NCBI GenBank assembly: GCA_951213105.1
Contig: OX578146.1
Coordinates: 53,839,069 to 53,903,068, forward strand
Reading direction: 5' to 3'
Length of the DNA stretch: 64,000 bases
DNA from: Amaurobius ferox
Taxonomy: Eukaryota; Arthropoda; Arachnida; Araneae; Amaurobiidae
Shown here: positions 11,888 to 23,412 of the stretch, piece by piece
Layout of the letters: each line of letters starts with the position of its first letter
Numbering within the stretch: position 1 is the first letter of the stretch
Position numbers and translations under genes: made by a program
The notes under the pieces: model-generated
Database searches by the model: none
Told to the model about the DNA's origin: nothing
Seen by the model: the letters and a program-made list of their open reading frames with translations, nothing else

Positions 11888-12276
11888 GGCCAACGGCCGT
11901 ACCGTGCTGAAAACACCGGTTCTCGTTAGATCACCGAAGTCAGGCAGCATCGGGCGCGGTTAGTACTTGGGTGGGTGACCACCTGGGAACGCCGCGTGTT
12001 GTTGATCCTTTTCGGGCGCGGTAGCCCGGTGGTTTGCGCGCTGGATTTGCACGCTGCCACAACTGCCGCCGTGTTCATGCGGAGTACGATCACGTTAAAC
12101 ATGTGGGTCCGTAAGTCCTTCCGATAGGTTGGTGGTAGGGGAAGGAGGGTACGGTCCCTGTGGATGCCTCCCCCACTGGGTTCTGGTCAAAATTGGGTGG
12201 CACTTCACCGCCGTCCAAACAGTTACCTTACACCTTTCTGGTAGGTCGGACGGTCTGGGTCTCAACAACAACAACA
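11888..12276 (+). mobile_element. 5S-headed SINE, copy B, in tandem with copy A
   Basis: Same modules as copy A. The 5S part is 11889 to about 12004 and keeps the intact C-box region acttgggtgggtgaccacct. The tRNA stump reads cgggcgcggtagcccggtgg and then jumps to gctgccacaactgccgccg; the ~27 bases with the B box present in the 33.5-kb copy are missing. It ends (CAA)n. The junction with copy A contains aggttatgcga, and a related tgttgtgcgag follows. Confidence 0.9.
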
Positions 12277-12480
12277 TGTTGTGCGAGAATGCGTACACAG
12301 GCTGCGTAAGAATATATACATAGCTGAATACGTACACAGCCTGCGCAAGAACACGTACATAGTTGAATACGTACAAAGGCTGTGAGAGAATATGTACACA
12401 GGTTGCGCGAGAATACGCATAGAGATAAAGACACACACATTTACTCAAAAGGACGTACACAGTTATTCAAAAATTCGCAC
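12277..12480. repeat. Minisatellite, right part
   Basis: Continuation of the 11230-11494 array (gcgagaatgcgtacacaggc, gcgcaagaacacgtacatag). It shows that the SINE pair inserted into the array. The minus-strand frames of 70-121 codons here are repeat translations. Confidence 0.88.
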
Positions 12481-13302
12481 GTAGAGCAAAAATACGCATA
12501 AAAGCTCAATATGGTCACAGATAAATATGTAACATAGTTGCCGACAGCTGGTGGGAAGCAAAGGGATGCATTGGATAGGGGCCGGGAGGCTTACGGCCTT
12601 GGTTAGTATTAACAGCTTGTGAAAAAAAAAATAGATGAATAACAATCGAAATAGAAGGTAGTAATGAGATATGCGCATTTTCTGCGTAAGAGCCCGAAAA
12701 TTATGTCGACAGCACTGTATGCACGCAGCGTACATCTGAATATGCACATAGCGCTATTCATGAATACACACACAATTAAACTGACACTTTCTCACGGCAG
12801 CTCTAAACTTTTCCATATAGGGTTTTCAAGAAGACTTGCAAAAAACGTCACTACCACAATTCTCGAACTTTCCGAGAGATGCTAATTTGGCACTATTCCA
12901 CCAAATTTCTCTCCAAGGTCATGCGTCAGCACACAAGGTCATCACTTTAATCGGTAATTGCTTTACATTCTGTAAAAGTTGTTTTCTTTATCAATTTAAA
13001 GGGTAGAAGGAGAAAGATTGGGGGTGATTGCACAACAGTTATAACTAGCGCATAATTCGTCCTTTATGTATTTTTACTTATGTATTTTTATTTATGTATT
13101 TTTACCACGGGCTAGAAGTTGCCGATACCTGAATTAAACCAAGGAATGAATTGAGAATATAGTTCGAAATTAATACAATTGGATTAAATGAAGAAACATT
13201 ATTTTTACTTTAAACAATATAATGCAATAAGTGACATTATATTTTTATTTTTCTTAGAATTTTAAAAATAACAGTAATAAAGAACATTAAAAAAAGAAAA
13301 AA
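12481..13302. other. Unassigned AT-rich DNA
   Basis: No gene, RNA or transposon recognised. Contains short repeats of tatgtatttttactta near 13065-13105. Frames of 73-94 codons lack recognisable motifs. Confidence 0.5.
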
Positions 13303-14231
13303 CTGATGTGGGCAGCACATGACTTTTCTAGCAGACTCAAATCCATTTTCTCTTAATTTCTTTAACAATTCATTAAATTGAGTTTAATTGCACAAAATAT
13401 AACACTGAATTTGCACTTATAATTAAATTTTCTTTTTTATTTGGAAAAACTGGACATTTTTCCAAAGGCGGTGTAACAAAAATGCAAAAAAACTCAAATA
13501 TATCAAGAACGGTTAGTCCAAGAGTCATGGGATTGATATTATTCTCTTCTCGTAAAAAATTACGCATAAAACAAGCATTTAATTGATATATTTGAACATA
13601 CGTAGTCTTTTATTTCAGATTTTGACAATTTTTGCGGGCCATTTTGTAAAAATAAACAGATTCTTCTTTACTGAATCGTACCAAAATCTAAGCAGCACCA
13701 GGGTATCCCACAAGCGACTTACTTACCGAATTTTGTGAAATTTGGTCCATTAGTATATTATTTAGAGTGGATACATATGCTTTTAGCGGGCCACTTCTCA
13801 AATAAATTCGGTTTTATTTTATCCCGAATCGTACAAAAATCTAATCAGCATCAGGGTGACCAACAAGCGACTTATCTACCAAATTTTGTGAAATTCGGTC
13901 CATTAGACTTTCAGCTAGAGTGGATACAAACTTTTGCGGGCCATTTCGCAAAAAAAGGCGGGTTTTTTTATCCTGAATCGTACAAAAATTTAATCAGCAC
14001 CGGGGTGACCCACAAGTGATTTAACTACCAAATTTTATAAAATTTGATCAAAAAGTTTTTTAGTTAGAGTGGATACATATATTGCACACACACACACACG
14101 TCACGCTAAAATAGTTTTTGTGTTCTAAAGGTCTCAAAACGTGTAGATCCGTTGAAAACTCGAATTGCGATTTTTGGTATGATTCCAATACTTTCCCTAT
14201 ACATTTATATGTATTGTAGGGAAAACAAAAA
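13303..14231 (+). mobile_element. H1 element, subtype b
   Basis: Starts CTGATGTGGGCAGCACATGA and ends with the hairpin CTTTCCCTATACAT / ATGTATTGTAGGGAAA, then an A-run. The body contains about three ~130-bp direct repeats (shared core: accaaattttgtgaaattcg, ttagagtggatac, gcgggccatttcgc) and a short (CA)n tract before the 3' end. The 94-codon frame at 13735-14019 is a translation of these repeats; the same peptide pattern (FAGHFAKKGGFF) reappears in the copy at 36.3-37.3 kb. Confidence 0.75.
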
Positions 14232-14620
14232 TAGTTAAGTTTTTAACAATTTTAAGTCCGGGCATTTAGTACTGTATTTCTCCCACAGGATTCGATTTTT
14301 TTTCTCCTTTCTCTGTTTGTTTAAACATATTTATTCTTTAAATATCATACCAATATTTATTTACCCAAAAGGTAATTTCTTTGTGTTTACAAATATGTAA
14401 ATAATTAAATAGTAAATGAAAAACATAAACACCTTGATTTATCTGTCTGTTTATCTATCTATCTCTGGGTAACGCTGCTACAAAATGCTTCCAAACGTGT
14501 TTCAATCACTGATAAACATTTCAATTTAGATACTAACTCAGATCATCAGCATTTTCATAACCTCCCAAGTGTGCACTAAGTGTTTCCGATTACCCATTGA
14601 CTTGCTCCGTTCATTACTGC
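14232..14620. other. Unassigned AT-rich DNA
   Basis: Only a short TCTATC-type simple repeat near 14440-14470 is visible. Confidence 0.5.
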
Positions 14621-14623
14621 TTG

Positions 14624-15540
14624 AAGAAGAATAACTTATTTCTCCGTTCATAATGCTTGGCAAAATTTTGGCGTAGAAATTGGTGGAATATCGTCAAATT
14701 GGCGAGATTTTTCGAATGTTGCCAAATTGACGAAAATATCGCCAAATTGATAAAGATGTCGGCAAATTGATAAAAGTGTCGGCAAATTATAAAAGTGACG
14801 CCAAATCAAGGAAACTGACGACTAGTTGATGAAAATTCAACATCTTTGAAAGAATATACGAATCTACAATAAGAAAAAATACTTTGGGTAATAGTTTTGT
14901 ATTTGGACGCCATTAGTCTTTTATCTACTATAAGAATAACCTATTTCTTCGTCCAAAATAATTTTGGCGTTGGAATTGGATAAATATTACCAACTTGGCG
15001 AGATTTTTTAAATGTTGCCAAATTGACGAAAATGTTGTCAAATTGATGAAAATGTCGTCAAATTGTTAAAAATTACTCTAAATTAATGAAAATGACGACT
15101 GATGAAAATTCGATATCTTGGAAAGAATATAATAATCTACTATAAGAATAACCTATTTCTCCGTCTATAACGCTTGGTGAAATTCTAGCGACGAATCTTT
15201 GGCGGCATATCGTCAACTTGGCGAGTCTTTTTAAATTCTGCTAAATTGACAAAAATGTCGCCAAATTGTTAAAATTGACTCTAAATGAATGAACTAATGA
15301 ATGACTAATTGATGAAAATTCAATATCTTGGAAAGAACATAACAAACTACTATATGAATAACCCATTTTCCCCCCCGTCCGTAATGCTTAGCGAAAAATT
15401 TGGTGGGATGTCTCAAACATGGCGACATTTTTAAATATTGCCAGATAGATGTAAACGTCGCCAAATTGAATAAAATGTCACCAAATTGATAAAAATGACG
15501 CTAAATAGGAGGCAATGCTTTTCAAATTTTTAATTCCGGC
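14624..15540 (-). repeat. Array of H1a-internal units (GCCAAATTGA type)
   Basis: Four units start near 14624, 14930, 15138 and 15350. Each begins aagaataacctatttctccgtc..aatgcttggc and continues with several short blocks such as gccaaattgataaaa and ttgatgaaaattcaatatct. This is the reverse complement of the central part of H1a copies (compare 9590-9750), amplified without the H1 ends. Confidence 0.8.
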
Positions 15541-15719
15541 ACATGAAGGGGCATACCTTCTAGTTTGATAGATTAAAAAAAAACCAGACCGAAATACTAG
15601 TATTTCTGCATCAATACGGATATTAAAATACCGTCGAAATTTGATTGAAATACCCATTTTCTGTATACTTGGAATCCCGGTATTGAACGCTCTAAATATA
15701 ATTACTGTTCACTTCTGAA

Positions 15720-16085
15720 AATGTGTATCCTTGATTGCGCCAATTTAACCGGTATTCTTCACATTTACAGAAATAAATTCGCAAATTCGTAGAAGTTTAC
15801 TCATGGATCTGAGAAAATGAAGTTTATTGTGACTGTAATCGGTTCGATTCTCCCCGTTCATCCATTTCCGGAAGTAAAGTCCGATAACAGAAGCGGGGCT
15901 AACGAATCTGAGGGGATTAAAACTTTCCCGCTCTTAATTGAATCCAGCACCGACTCTAATTCGAACACCACCCCATGATAAAAGCTTTATCGATTAAAAG
16001 GAAAATATAATAAATATAGAATTTACGCTTTGTTTGAAAGTTTGAACTTGCAGATTTCTATAGAAAGGAGATTAAAGTGGAACAT
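15720..16085. repeat. Fragment of unit U (further copy)
   Basis: Aligns with 1810-2100 of copy 1: shared gaaaatgaagttta, ttgtgac, aatcggttcgattctc, ccatttccggaa, taaagtccgataacagaagc, gctaacgaatctgaggggat. It ends where a SINE pair inserted. Confidence 0.75.
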
Positions 16086-16102
16086 TTTGATGGAATAGTC
16101 AG

Positions 16103-16267
16103 CCGTTGTTGTTGTTGAGACCCAAACGGTCCGACCTACCAGGAAGGTGTAAGGTAACTGTTTGGACGGCCGGGAAGAGCCACTCAATTTAGATTGGAAC
16201 CCAGTGGGGGAGGCATCCACAGGGATCGTATCCTCCTTCCCCAAACCACCAACTTTCTCGGAAGGAA
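16103..16267 (-). mobile_element. 5'-truncated SINE (tail only)
   Basis: Reverse orientation; begins with the (TTG)n end and contains the common tail (gtccgacctaccaggaaggt through cccagtgggggaggcatcc) up to the ctcggaagga region, where it stops. It is preceded by gaatagtcag (16093-16102) and followed by the same sequence at 16268, so it has its own target duplication. Confidence 0.88.
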
Positions 16268-16277
16268 GAATAGTCAG

Positions 16278-16664
16278 TCGTTGTTGTTGATACCCAGACC
16301 GTCCGAGCTACCAGAAAGGTGTAAGGTAACCGTTTGGACGGCCAAGAAGTGCCACCCAATTTACACCGGAACCCAGTGGGGAAGGCATCCACAGGGACCG
16401 TACTTTCCTTCCCCAACCACCAACTTATCGGAAGGACTTACGAACTCACATGTTTAACGTGATCGTACTCCGCATGAACACAGCGGCAGTTGTGGCAGCA
16501 TGCGAATCCATCGCGCAAACCACCGGGCTACTGCGCCCGAAATGTGCCAACAGCACGCAGTGTTCCCAGGTGGTCACCTACTCGAGTACTAACTGCGATC
16601 GATGCTGCTTGACTTCGGTGATCCAACGAGAACCGGTGTTTTCAGCACGGTAGGGCCGTTGGCC
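16278..16664 (-). mobile_element. 5S-headed SINE, minus-strand copy
   Basis: Full-length: (TTG)n end, common tail, tRNA stump without B box (gaatccatcgcgcaaaccac), then a complete 5S-derived head at 16546-16663 in reverse. Flanked by gaatagtcag (16268) and gaatagtcac (16665). Together with the adjacent truncated copy it forms a head-to-tail pair. Frames at 16189-16457 and 16450-16653 are translations of the SINE. Confidence 0.9.
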
Positions 16665-16807
16665 GAATAGTCACCCGTGTAAAAATATTACATTTAACAA
16701 AATATTCGACCGAACAAAAGTTATTCGAATGTGTTTCGTCACATTTTACTGGATGAAACGTGATCCTGTTGTTATGCGGAAAACCACAGAAGAATATAAT
16801 TATTAAC

Positions 16808-17200
16808 TTTTCACTTTCCCTACTATACACGGTAATGTATAGGGGAAGTGTTGAAATTATGTCCAAAATCGTAATTCGAGTTTTTGATGGATCTATTTAG
16901 AGCACTATACTTTTAAAGTGACGTCTGTGCAATGTATGTATCCACTCTAGCTAAAAATTAATTGACCAAATTTCACAAAATTTGGCAGACAAATCATCTG
17001 TGGAACGCTGTGGTGCTGATTAGATTTTAGTACGATTCGGAATGAAAAAAACTTTCCTTTTTTTGTGAAATGACCCACAAAAATTTCCAAAATCTAAAAT
17101 AAAAAACTACGCTTGCTCAAATGTATCCATTAAATGCTTGTTTTATATGTAATTTTTGACGACGAAAATAATAAGACCAATACTATTACTCTTAAGATAA
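16808..17200 (-). mobile_element. H1 element, subtype b, 3' part, reverse orientation
   Basis: Begins with the reverse of the terminal hairpin (actttccctactatacacgg / gtaatgtataggggaagt), then the typical aaaatcgtaattcgagttttt and gtgacgtctgtg. One ~130-bp internal repeat follows. No 5' end (gtgctgcccacatcaga) is found in this orientation, so the copy is incomplete. Confidence 0.7.
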
Positions 17201-17627
17201 GACTTTTATAAAGAAATTGAAGTTTTTTTTTTAATTTTGAGGAACTGAAGACGTTTTTCACTGTACCGAAAATTTATTTAAAGAAATTTCCTAAAATTTA
17301 ATAGTTAAATCCTTTGAGGTTTATCTTGATGCTTATTATTTTTCAGTATGATTTGGGAACGTATAACTGGCCCTTTTTTGAGGAATGGCCCTCAAAGACC
17401 ATGAAAACCGAAATAAATGACTAAAATTGAAGGACCATATTAATTAATTACGCGTCCTACACTTAATTTTTGATAACAAATCGAATAAGACTGACCTCGC
17501 GACTCTAAAATGAACCATTCTAGAGATATTTTATTGTTTTGGAATTTTGAGGAGCTGAAGACTTTAAAAGTGCATTAATGCGCCAAATGAAAGAAGAAGC
17601 ATTAAAAATGCAAATTGGATATAAAAG
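17201..17627. repeat. Local duplication of AT-rich sequence
   Basis: The sequence around ttttgaggaactgaagacg (near 17235) recurs near 17550 with the preceding gacgacgaaaata/aagac and actctaaaatgaacc-like context, suggesting a ~310-bp direct repeat of H1-derived material. Confidence 0.45.
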
Positions 17628-18338
17628 TCTGACGTGAGCAGCACATGACTTTCCCTGGAGACTTATATCCACGTTCTCTTTATTTTAATTAAATTTATTT
17701 TACTTTTAATTCAATTTTCGTTCTCATTTGGTAGCTGGACTTATTTTCAAAGATGACGTAAAGAAAATGCGAAAAAACTAAAATATCTCGAGAACGGCTA
17801 GTACTAGTGTAATGCGGTTGGTCTTATGTAGTTTTCTTATGTGTTGGAGCATATGTAGTTTTTTATTTTAGAGTTTGACGATTTTTGCGGGTAATTTTGC
17901 AAAAAAAAGCAGGTTACTTTTTATCGAATCGTACCAAAATCTAATCAGCACATGGGTAACCCACAAGCGACTTATCTATCAAATTTTGTGAAATTCGGTC
18001 CATTAGATTTTTAGCTATAGTGGATACAGGCTTTTGTAGGCCATTTCGCAAAAAATGGCGGGCTCTTTTATCTCGAATCGTACCCCAAACTAATCAACAT
18101 CAGATTCGCCCACAAGTGACTTAACTACCAAATTTTATGAAACGCAGTCATTTAGTGTTTTAGTTAGAGTGGATACAAAATCTGCACAGACACACACACA
18201 GACATCACGCTAAAAACAGTTTTTTCGTATCCTAGAGGTCTCGAAACGCGTAGATTCGTCGAAAACTCGAGTTGCGATTTTTGGTATGATTCCAATACTT
18301 TCCCTATACATTACCATGTATTGTAGGGAAAGTAAAAA
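17628..18338 (+). mobile_element. H1 element, subtype b
   Basis: Starts TCTGACGTGAGCAGCACATG and ends at the hairpin ACTTTCCCTATACATTACC / ATGTATTGTAGGGAAAGT. Contains two ~130-bp internal repeats and a (CA)n tract at 18185-18200. Confidence 0.78.
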
Positions 18339-18397
18339 TAGAGTATCCACGTTTTTCCTACAATTAAACTCAATCAATTCAGTCATTAAATAAAAAA

Positions 18398-19388
18398 TCT
18401 GATGTGGGCAGCACATGACTTTCCTTATATAATGAAATGAATTTACTACTTTAAAAAAAATCTGATGTGGCCAACACATGATTTTCCTTATATAATGGAA
18501 TGAATTTACTACTTTTACAGTAAAAAAATAGGTTTTTCTTATAGTATATACTTACATTCTTTCCAAGATATTGGATTTTCGACAATTAGTCGTCATTTTC
18601 ATTGATTTAGCGTCATTTTTATCCATTTGGCGAGATTTTGGTTAATTTGGCAACATTTCAAAAAGTCGCCAAGTTGGCGACATTCCGTCAAAATCGTCGC
18701 CGAAATTTCGCCAAGCGTTATGGACGAAGAAATAAGTTATTCTTATAGCAGATAAATGACTATTGGCGATCAAATACAAAAGTATTACTCAAAGTATCTT
18801 TTTTCATGAATGGAACGAGCTAGATCCACGAGAATGATGTCACTCAATTTATTGCATGGTATTACATATGAAAAGTGAACATGTTTCTCAATAGGAAATA
18901 TTTTTTTTTATTTTATATGACTGTTTGATAATTTTTTTTCAAAAATGTGCAATATCTCGAGAACGGTTGATGTTAGCGTTCTAAAATTTATGTCAATCGT
19001 TTTCTAATGAAAAATTACATAAGAAATGTCTATTTGCGTAACTTTATTAGCGGTTTTGATTTTTTGACGAGTTTTTCAAAATTTCACTCGAAAATTTAGG
19101 GGGGGTTCTGAACATTCGATTGCGTATAAAAACAATAGGCTTCCAGTGTTTACGGATTGTGATTTTTGTACTAAATTTCGTTCGAATCGGTCCATTCGTT
19201 CGTCAGTTATCGTCTCCACAGGCTCACTGACACAAACACACACACACACACAGACATCACTTCAAAAATGTTTGATTCGTGATCAGGAATGCTTGAAACG
19301 TGCTCTCCCGTCAAAAACTCGAATTCGAATTCTCGATCCCGTCACAATACTTTCCTTATACATTATGTATATAAGGAAAGTAAAAAAA
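18398..19388 (+). mobile_element. H1 element, subtype a, with doubled 5' end
   Basis: The 5' end (TCTGATGTGGGCAGCACAT through ttactac) is present twice, at 18398 and about 18459. The second copy reads ggccaacacat and has lost the pairing of the palindrome. The body matches the copy at 9467-10361, including GTCGCCAAGTTGGCGAC near 18665 and a (CA)n tract near 19235. Ends at the hairpin ACTTTCCTTATACA / TATATAAGGAAAGT. Confidence 0.78.
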
Positions 19389-20685
19389 TAAGAAAATGGA
19401 ACTGGAGTCAGGAAAAGGCATGTGCTGCCCACTTCAGATTATTTACAGTTATTACATCATAATAATATGCGCTGAACTGATTGGATGAAATATCAAAATT
19501 ATCGAGCACTACTACGATAAATGGAATATTGGTTTTGATGTCATTTGCTCCGTCTCATCTTCAAGACCATGGGGAAAATGTTAACTTTCAAATTAGGGGT
19601 AGCGTTGTGAAGAGTTAATCAAAACACTGAAAACCACCTCACAAAATTCTCTAGCACATTCAGTTAGAATCTCGGCTTTGGTCTCATTCGATTCATTTCA
19701 GCTTTCAGGTCTAAGTAATAATCTAATATTTTGAAGAATTTGTTTTAAGATGGACGACGCAAAAGAATAATAATAAAATATGTTTGCAGAGGACCACACA
19801 GTGGAAGTGAAACATGCGGGAACGAGAGTATCTAGTACCAGGAATTATGCTTTAGGTTTCGGGGAAAATATAATCATTAGCGGTCCAATTTAATGATCTG
19901 CATTTTAATTAATTAGCACTGGCTAACAGTACGGATGAAATTGCACTTATTGTTCAGCGTCTCCTAAAAACACAAAACTCAGTGTCAAAAATCATTTTCT
20001 TATATAAAAAATATTTTTGTTTGAAACGATTTACATTAAAGATGTTGATTTTACAACAATCGTGTGTCATTTTCATTTTGGCGTAATTGTCATTAATTTG
20101 GCATTATTTTCATTAATCTAGCGTTATTTTATCAATTTAGCAACAATTTCGTTTATTTGGCGATATTTTGTAAATTGCTCTAATAATTCCAGCAAAGGAA
20201 TAAGAATAATTAGATTCTTAAATGAACAAGAAAAAAATGGATAAATTGTAGAAGAGATGAATGCAAGAATAACATTTTTCTCTTGCGATAGTCGGCGATA
20301 AGTGCGCCAAAACAGGTGCGTTCCTCTGAGGTCAGCAAAGAAAGTGGCGCTGGTTCAAGGCAAGTGGAAGTGTTATCACTTCTTGGCGCCAAGGCGTTTT
20401 CATTATGATAAAACATATATTTGAAACACGCCTTGTGTATGCAGTTATAAAACAAAAAGTATCACTTTTGCTTCATTGAATAACATTTTGATTACCGATG
20501 ACGATTGATGAATGCATAAATCCTCACCATGATAACGAATAAATACTAAATAATAAGGTATTTAGTAATGACCATTACTAGATACCTTAATGCCTTATAT
20601 TTAAATATAATAAGTATAATTAGCATATATACGATGCAATAATGCACGTTTAAATTTACAATTCGCCTTTGTATTAGGGAGAAAG
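19389..20685. other. AT-rich DNA with H1-derived scraps
   Basis: A reverse H1 5' end (catgtgctgcccacttcaga) lies at 19420-19440. A short H1a-internal stretch (gtgtcattttcattttggcg, aatttggcattattttcatt) lies at 20065-20170. Nothing else recognised. Confidence 0.5.
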
Positions 20686-20689
20686 TTAA

Positions 20690-20900
20690 GTAAATAATAA
20701 TTGTTTTCTCATTATCCTATTATCTTCTCATCGTTCTAACGACTGCATTCTCATCACCTATTTTGGGCGTTATAAGTTCAACAAGAGAATATCAGTAGGG
20801 ATTAAAACGCCATGTTCCTAATTGATTTAAATTATTAATCTAATTTGATAATTCAGTAATGAAAGGTTTAATATTAATTGAGTGGAATGGTGTTATAGTA
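20690..20900. repeat. Probable old fragment of unit U
   Basis: Weak alignment to 1990-2090 of copy 1 (gggattaaaac, cctaattgatt, attcagtaatgaaagg). Low similarity, so tentative. Confidence 0.35.
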
Positions 20901-22455
20901 AACATTAAGTTTTATCGATTGAGAAATACCTATAGTTTCTCAACTGCTGTCCCTGTGTTTGCTTTTTCGAACGTCCATTATAAAAAAAAAATTAGTGACC
21001 ACTTCAGAATATAGAATTTTGCAATTTTAATTTCTATTTTCTCATTCTGTTATATAGATACAGATATTTCCAACCACGCTTCGAGTGGGTAAAACGGCTA
21101 GTGGTCATTGAATGCAACACATACATTTAATAAACTTTCTGTGTATGTAAAATGTTTCAAATTTATGCTTGAAAATGGCGCACAATTTATAGTTATGTTA
21201 AAATGGAAATTGATGTATGTAAAACAATATTTCTTCTAAAAATTCTAAACATGGTCGATTTAAAGGTATTTATAAGAAGTTGAAACGAATGCCTTATCTA
21301 TTATTTGTGACAACTTTTATTTCAGAATTTATGCTTCGGAATCCAAAAGAAATATCTTCTTATATCTCTCTTTCTCATACTGTAGTATAGAGGAAGTATT
21401 GTTTCCTCAAAAAATTTCGAAATAGTTATTTTGGCGAAAAATACTTTAAAACTCTCTAAAGGTATTTTAAACAATTTTGTGATGATATCAGCGAATGTGT
21501 GTGTATATTTGTGTGTAGATATGTGTGTATTTCTAATACATTTACACTAAGATTTAAAGCGTGCTTTTAACCGGCAAAACGAAAGTACGAAAAGCGATAT
21601 AAATGCTTTTACATTATAAATTTTACTTCAGTTTATTTTTCAAAATTGCTTCGCTTTCCTAAAAAAATACAAAGAGTTCTTTTCAACGGCAACTTTGAGA
21701 ACAAAAGGAAATGGAAGCCATTGGGGAGAGTACTGTCTTGATTGGAATTTTATTGGAAAGAATTCTAAACAGGGAGAAATTTAAAGACGGTCTTTAGAAG
21801 AAGTTGAGACGAATGCTTTTTCTATTGTGTGCGACAGCCTCACACTTTTTAGAACTAATTCTTTACCATTCAAAAGAAATAGCTCTTGAATTGCTCCCCC
21901 TTTTTTCTACTATTATTAAAGTTCAGAGACAACGAATTGTTGTCAACTATGATAACATGCAAATATACTGAAAAATGCACACCATTATTAGCGTGGTTTG
22001 TATGATTTGTTAATTTAACACATGCCCTTATCAAGAAAATTCTTCCATTGTAGTCAACGTTGTTATTCTCTTCAGACTTCTGATAAAATAAAACAACACA
22101 AACTCTACGAGCGGTTATAACTGCAGACAGGTAAGCCTATATCGAATTGCAAATTTATAAAACGTTATGAAAAATACATAGAAAGTAATAACATGAAAAC
22201 TTAAGCAAAATTATATGGAATGCACAACATCTTATAGTATTTATAGTAACAAATATGATTATTGTTTCTCATATTGCAATCGAATTAAAAATTGAAGTGT
22301 CAAAATGGTCTGAGGTTCAAAGAACTGCCCCTACATGTTTTGCCGCATTAAATTGTGTATGACTAAATTACTCATCAGAGTATTTTTCTGTGAAATTTGA
22401 AGTCGATTGGTGCAGATTTTCATAAATTATGCCAGATTTTATGTTCCATGCCTAT
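20901..22455. other. AT-rich DNA with a diverged direct repeat
   Basis: The segment 21240-21370 (aattctaaacatggtcgatttaaag, agaagttgaaacgaatgcct, aaaagaaatatctt) recurs diverged at 21765-21890. No coding signal recognised. Confidence 0.45.
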
Positions 22456-23372
22456 AGAAAAATATCTATGGGTCGGAGGGACATGCCGTTTGCAGATTAA
22501 TATTCACCGTAGTGGGGGATTTTGTATGGCATGAAAAAAAAATAGTTCAAAATCTCGACACTAGGGGCGCTTCTGCAAAGAAAACAATGCGAGGTAATAA
22601 TTGTGAAATGAGATATTTTATTTCAGCATGATTTACAGCTGCAAGTGCTCAATGTGTCCACCACCACATTCAAGTACTGAGTGCAGTCACAGTATTAGGG
22701 TTGATACAGCTAATAGTTCAAAATCTCGACACTAGGGGAGCGCTGCTGTGAAGAAAACAATGCGAGGTAATAATTGTGAAATGAGATATTTTATTTCAGC
22801 ATGATTTACAGCTGCAAGTGCTCAATGTGTCCACCACCACATTCCAGTACCGAGTGCAGTCACAGTATTACGGCTGATACAGAATGAAACAGCATATCAA
22901 CGGGAATGGCTTCTACCTCTTGCCGTAAGGCGTCTATAAGTGCTGGTAAGGACTGGGGCTTTCCTCTATAGATCTGCGATTTTAGGTATCCCCACAGTCA
23001 GAAAGTGTCACAGGGTGTGAGATCTGGGGATCTCGCAGGCCATTCATGTGTGCTATGCCTGCTCAGTAGACGATCGGAGTCAAACGTTCACCATAGCAAC
23101 TCCATCACTTGACGTGCCGTGTGGGGTGGTATTCAATACTGTTTTTGTCTGATACTAATTTTGGATTGCGTGAGCGATATGCATAAGTCACCTCCACGGC
23201 TTTATCTGCAGCAGTGCCTCCTAGTGTCGAGATTTTGAACTAATTTTTTTCATGCCATACAAAATCCCCCACCACGGGGAATATTAATCTGCAAACCGCA
23301 TGTCTCCCCGACCCATAGATATTTTTTTATCGCATTTTACTTTTGCTCCGAACTTTTGAATCACCCTGTATA
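22456..23372 (-). mobile_element. Degraded mariner-like DNA transposon
   Basis: Left and right ends carry a ~115-bp inverted repeat: 22460-22575 (aaaaatatctatgggtcgg to atctcgacactagg) and 23222-23325. The right end runs out to ttgaatcaccctgta, a Tc1/mariner-like terminus followed by ta. The outer part of the left end is missing. A ~167-bp internal direct duplication (22542 and 22709) has occurred. The minus strand carries a transposase remnant. Confidence 0.78.
22650..23046 (-). pseudogene. Mariner-like transposase, C-terminal remnant
   Basis: The minus-strand translation contains EWPARSPDLTPCD, then after a stop LWGYLKSQIYRGKPQSLP and QEVEAIPVDMLFHSV. This is the block before and after the last catalytic Asp of DD34D-type mariner transposases, followed by the usual C-terminal GGGHIEHL-like segment. 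Only roughly 100 codons remain, with at least two in-frame stops. The N-terminal helix-turn-helix part and the earlier catalytic residues are absent. Confidence 0.8.
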
Positions 23373-23379
23373 TACATAT

Positions 23380-23412
23380 ATATACACACACACACATATA
23401 TATATATGCTCT
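23380..23412. repeat. (TA)n/(CA)n microsatellite
   Basis: Simple repeat immediately outside the right terminus of the mariner-like element, consistent with insertion at TA. Confidence 0.8.

Noticed and set aside
11495..12005. Two 5S rRNA genes in tandem (5S rDNA cluster)
   Set aside because: Each 5S sequence is fused to a tRNA stump and to a tail that also occurs with a tRNA head elsewhere, ends in (CAA)n and lies between target repeats. The spacing equals one SINE length. They are SINE heads.
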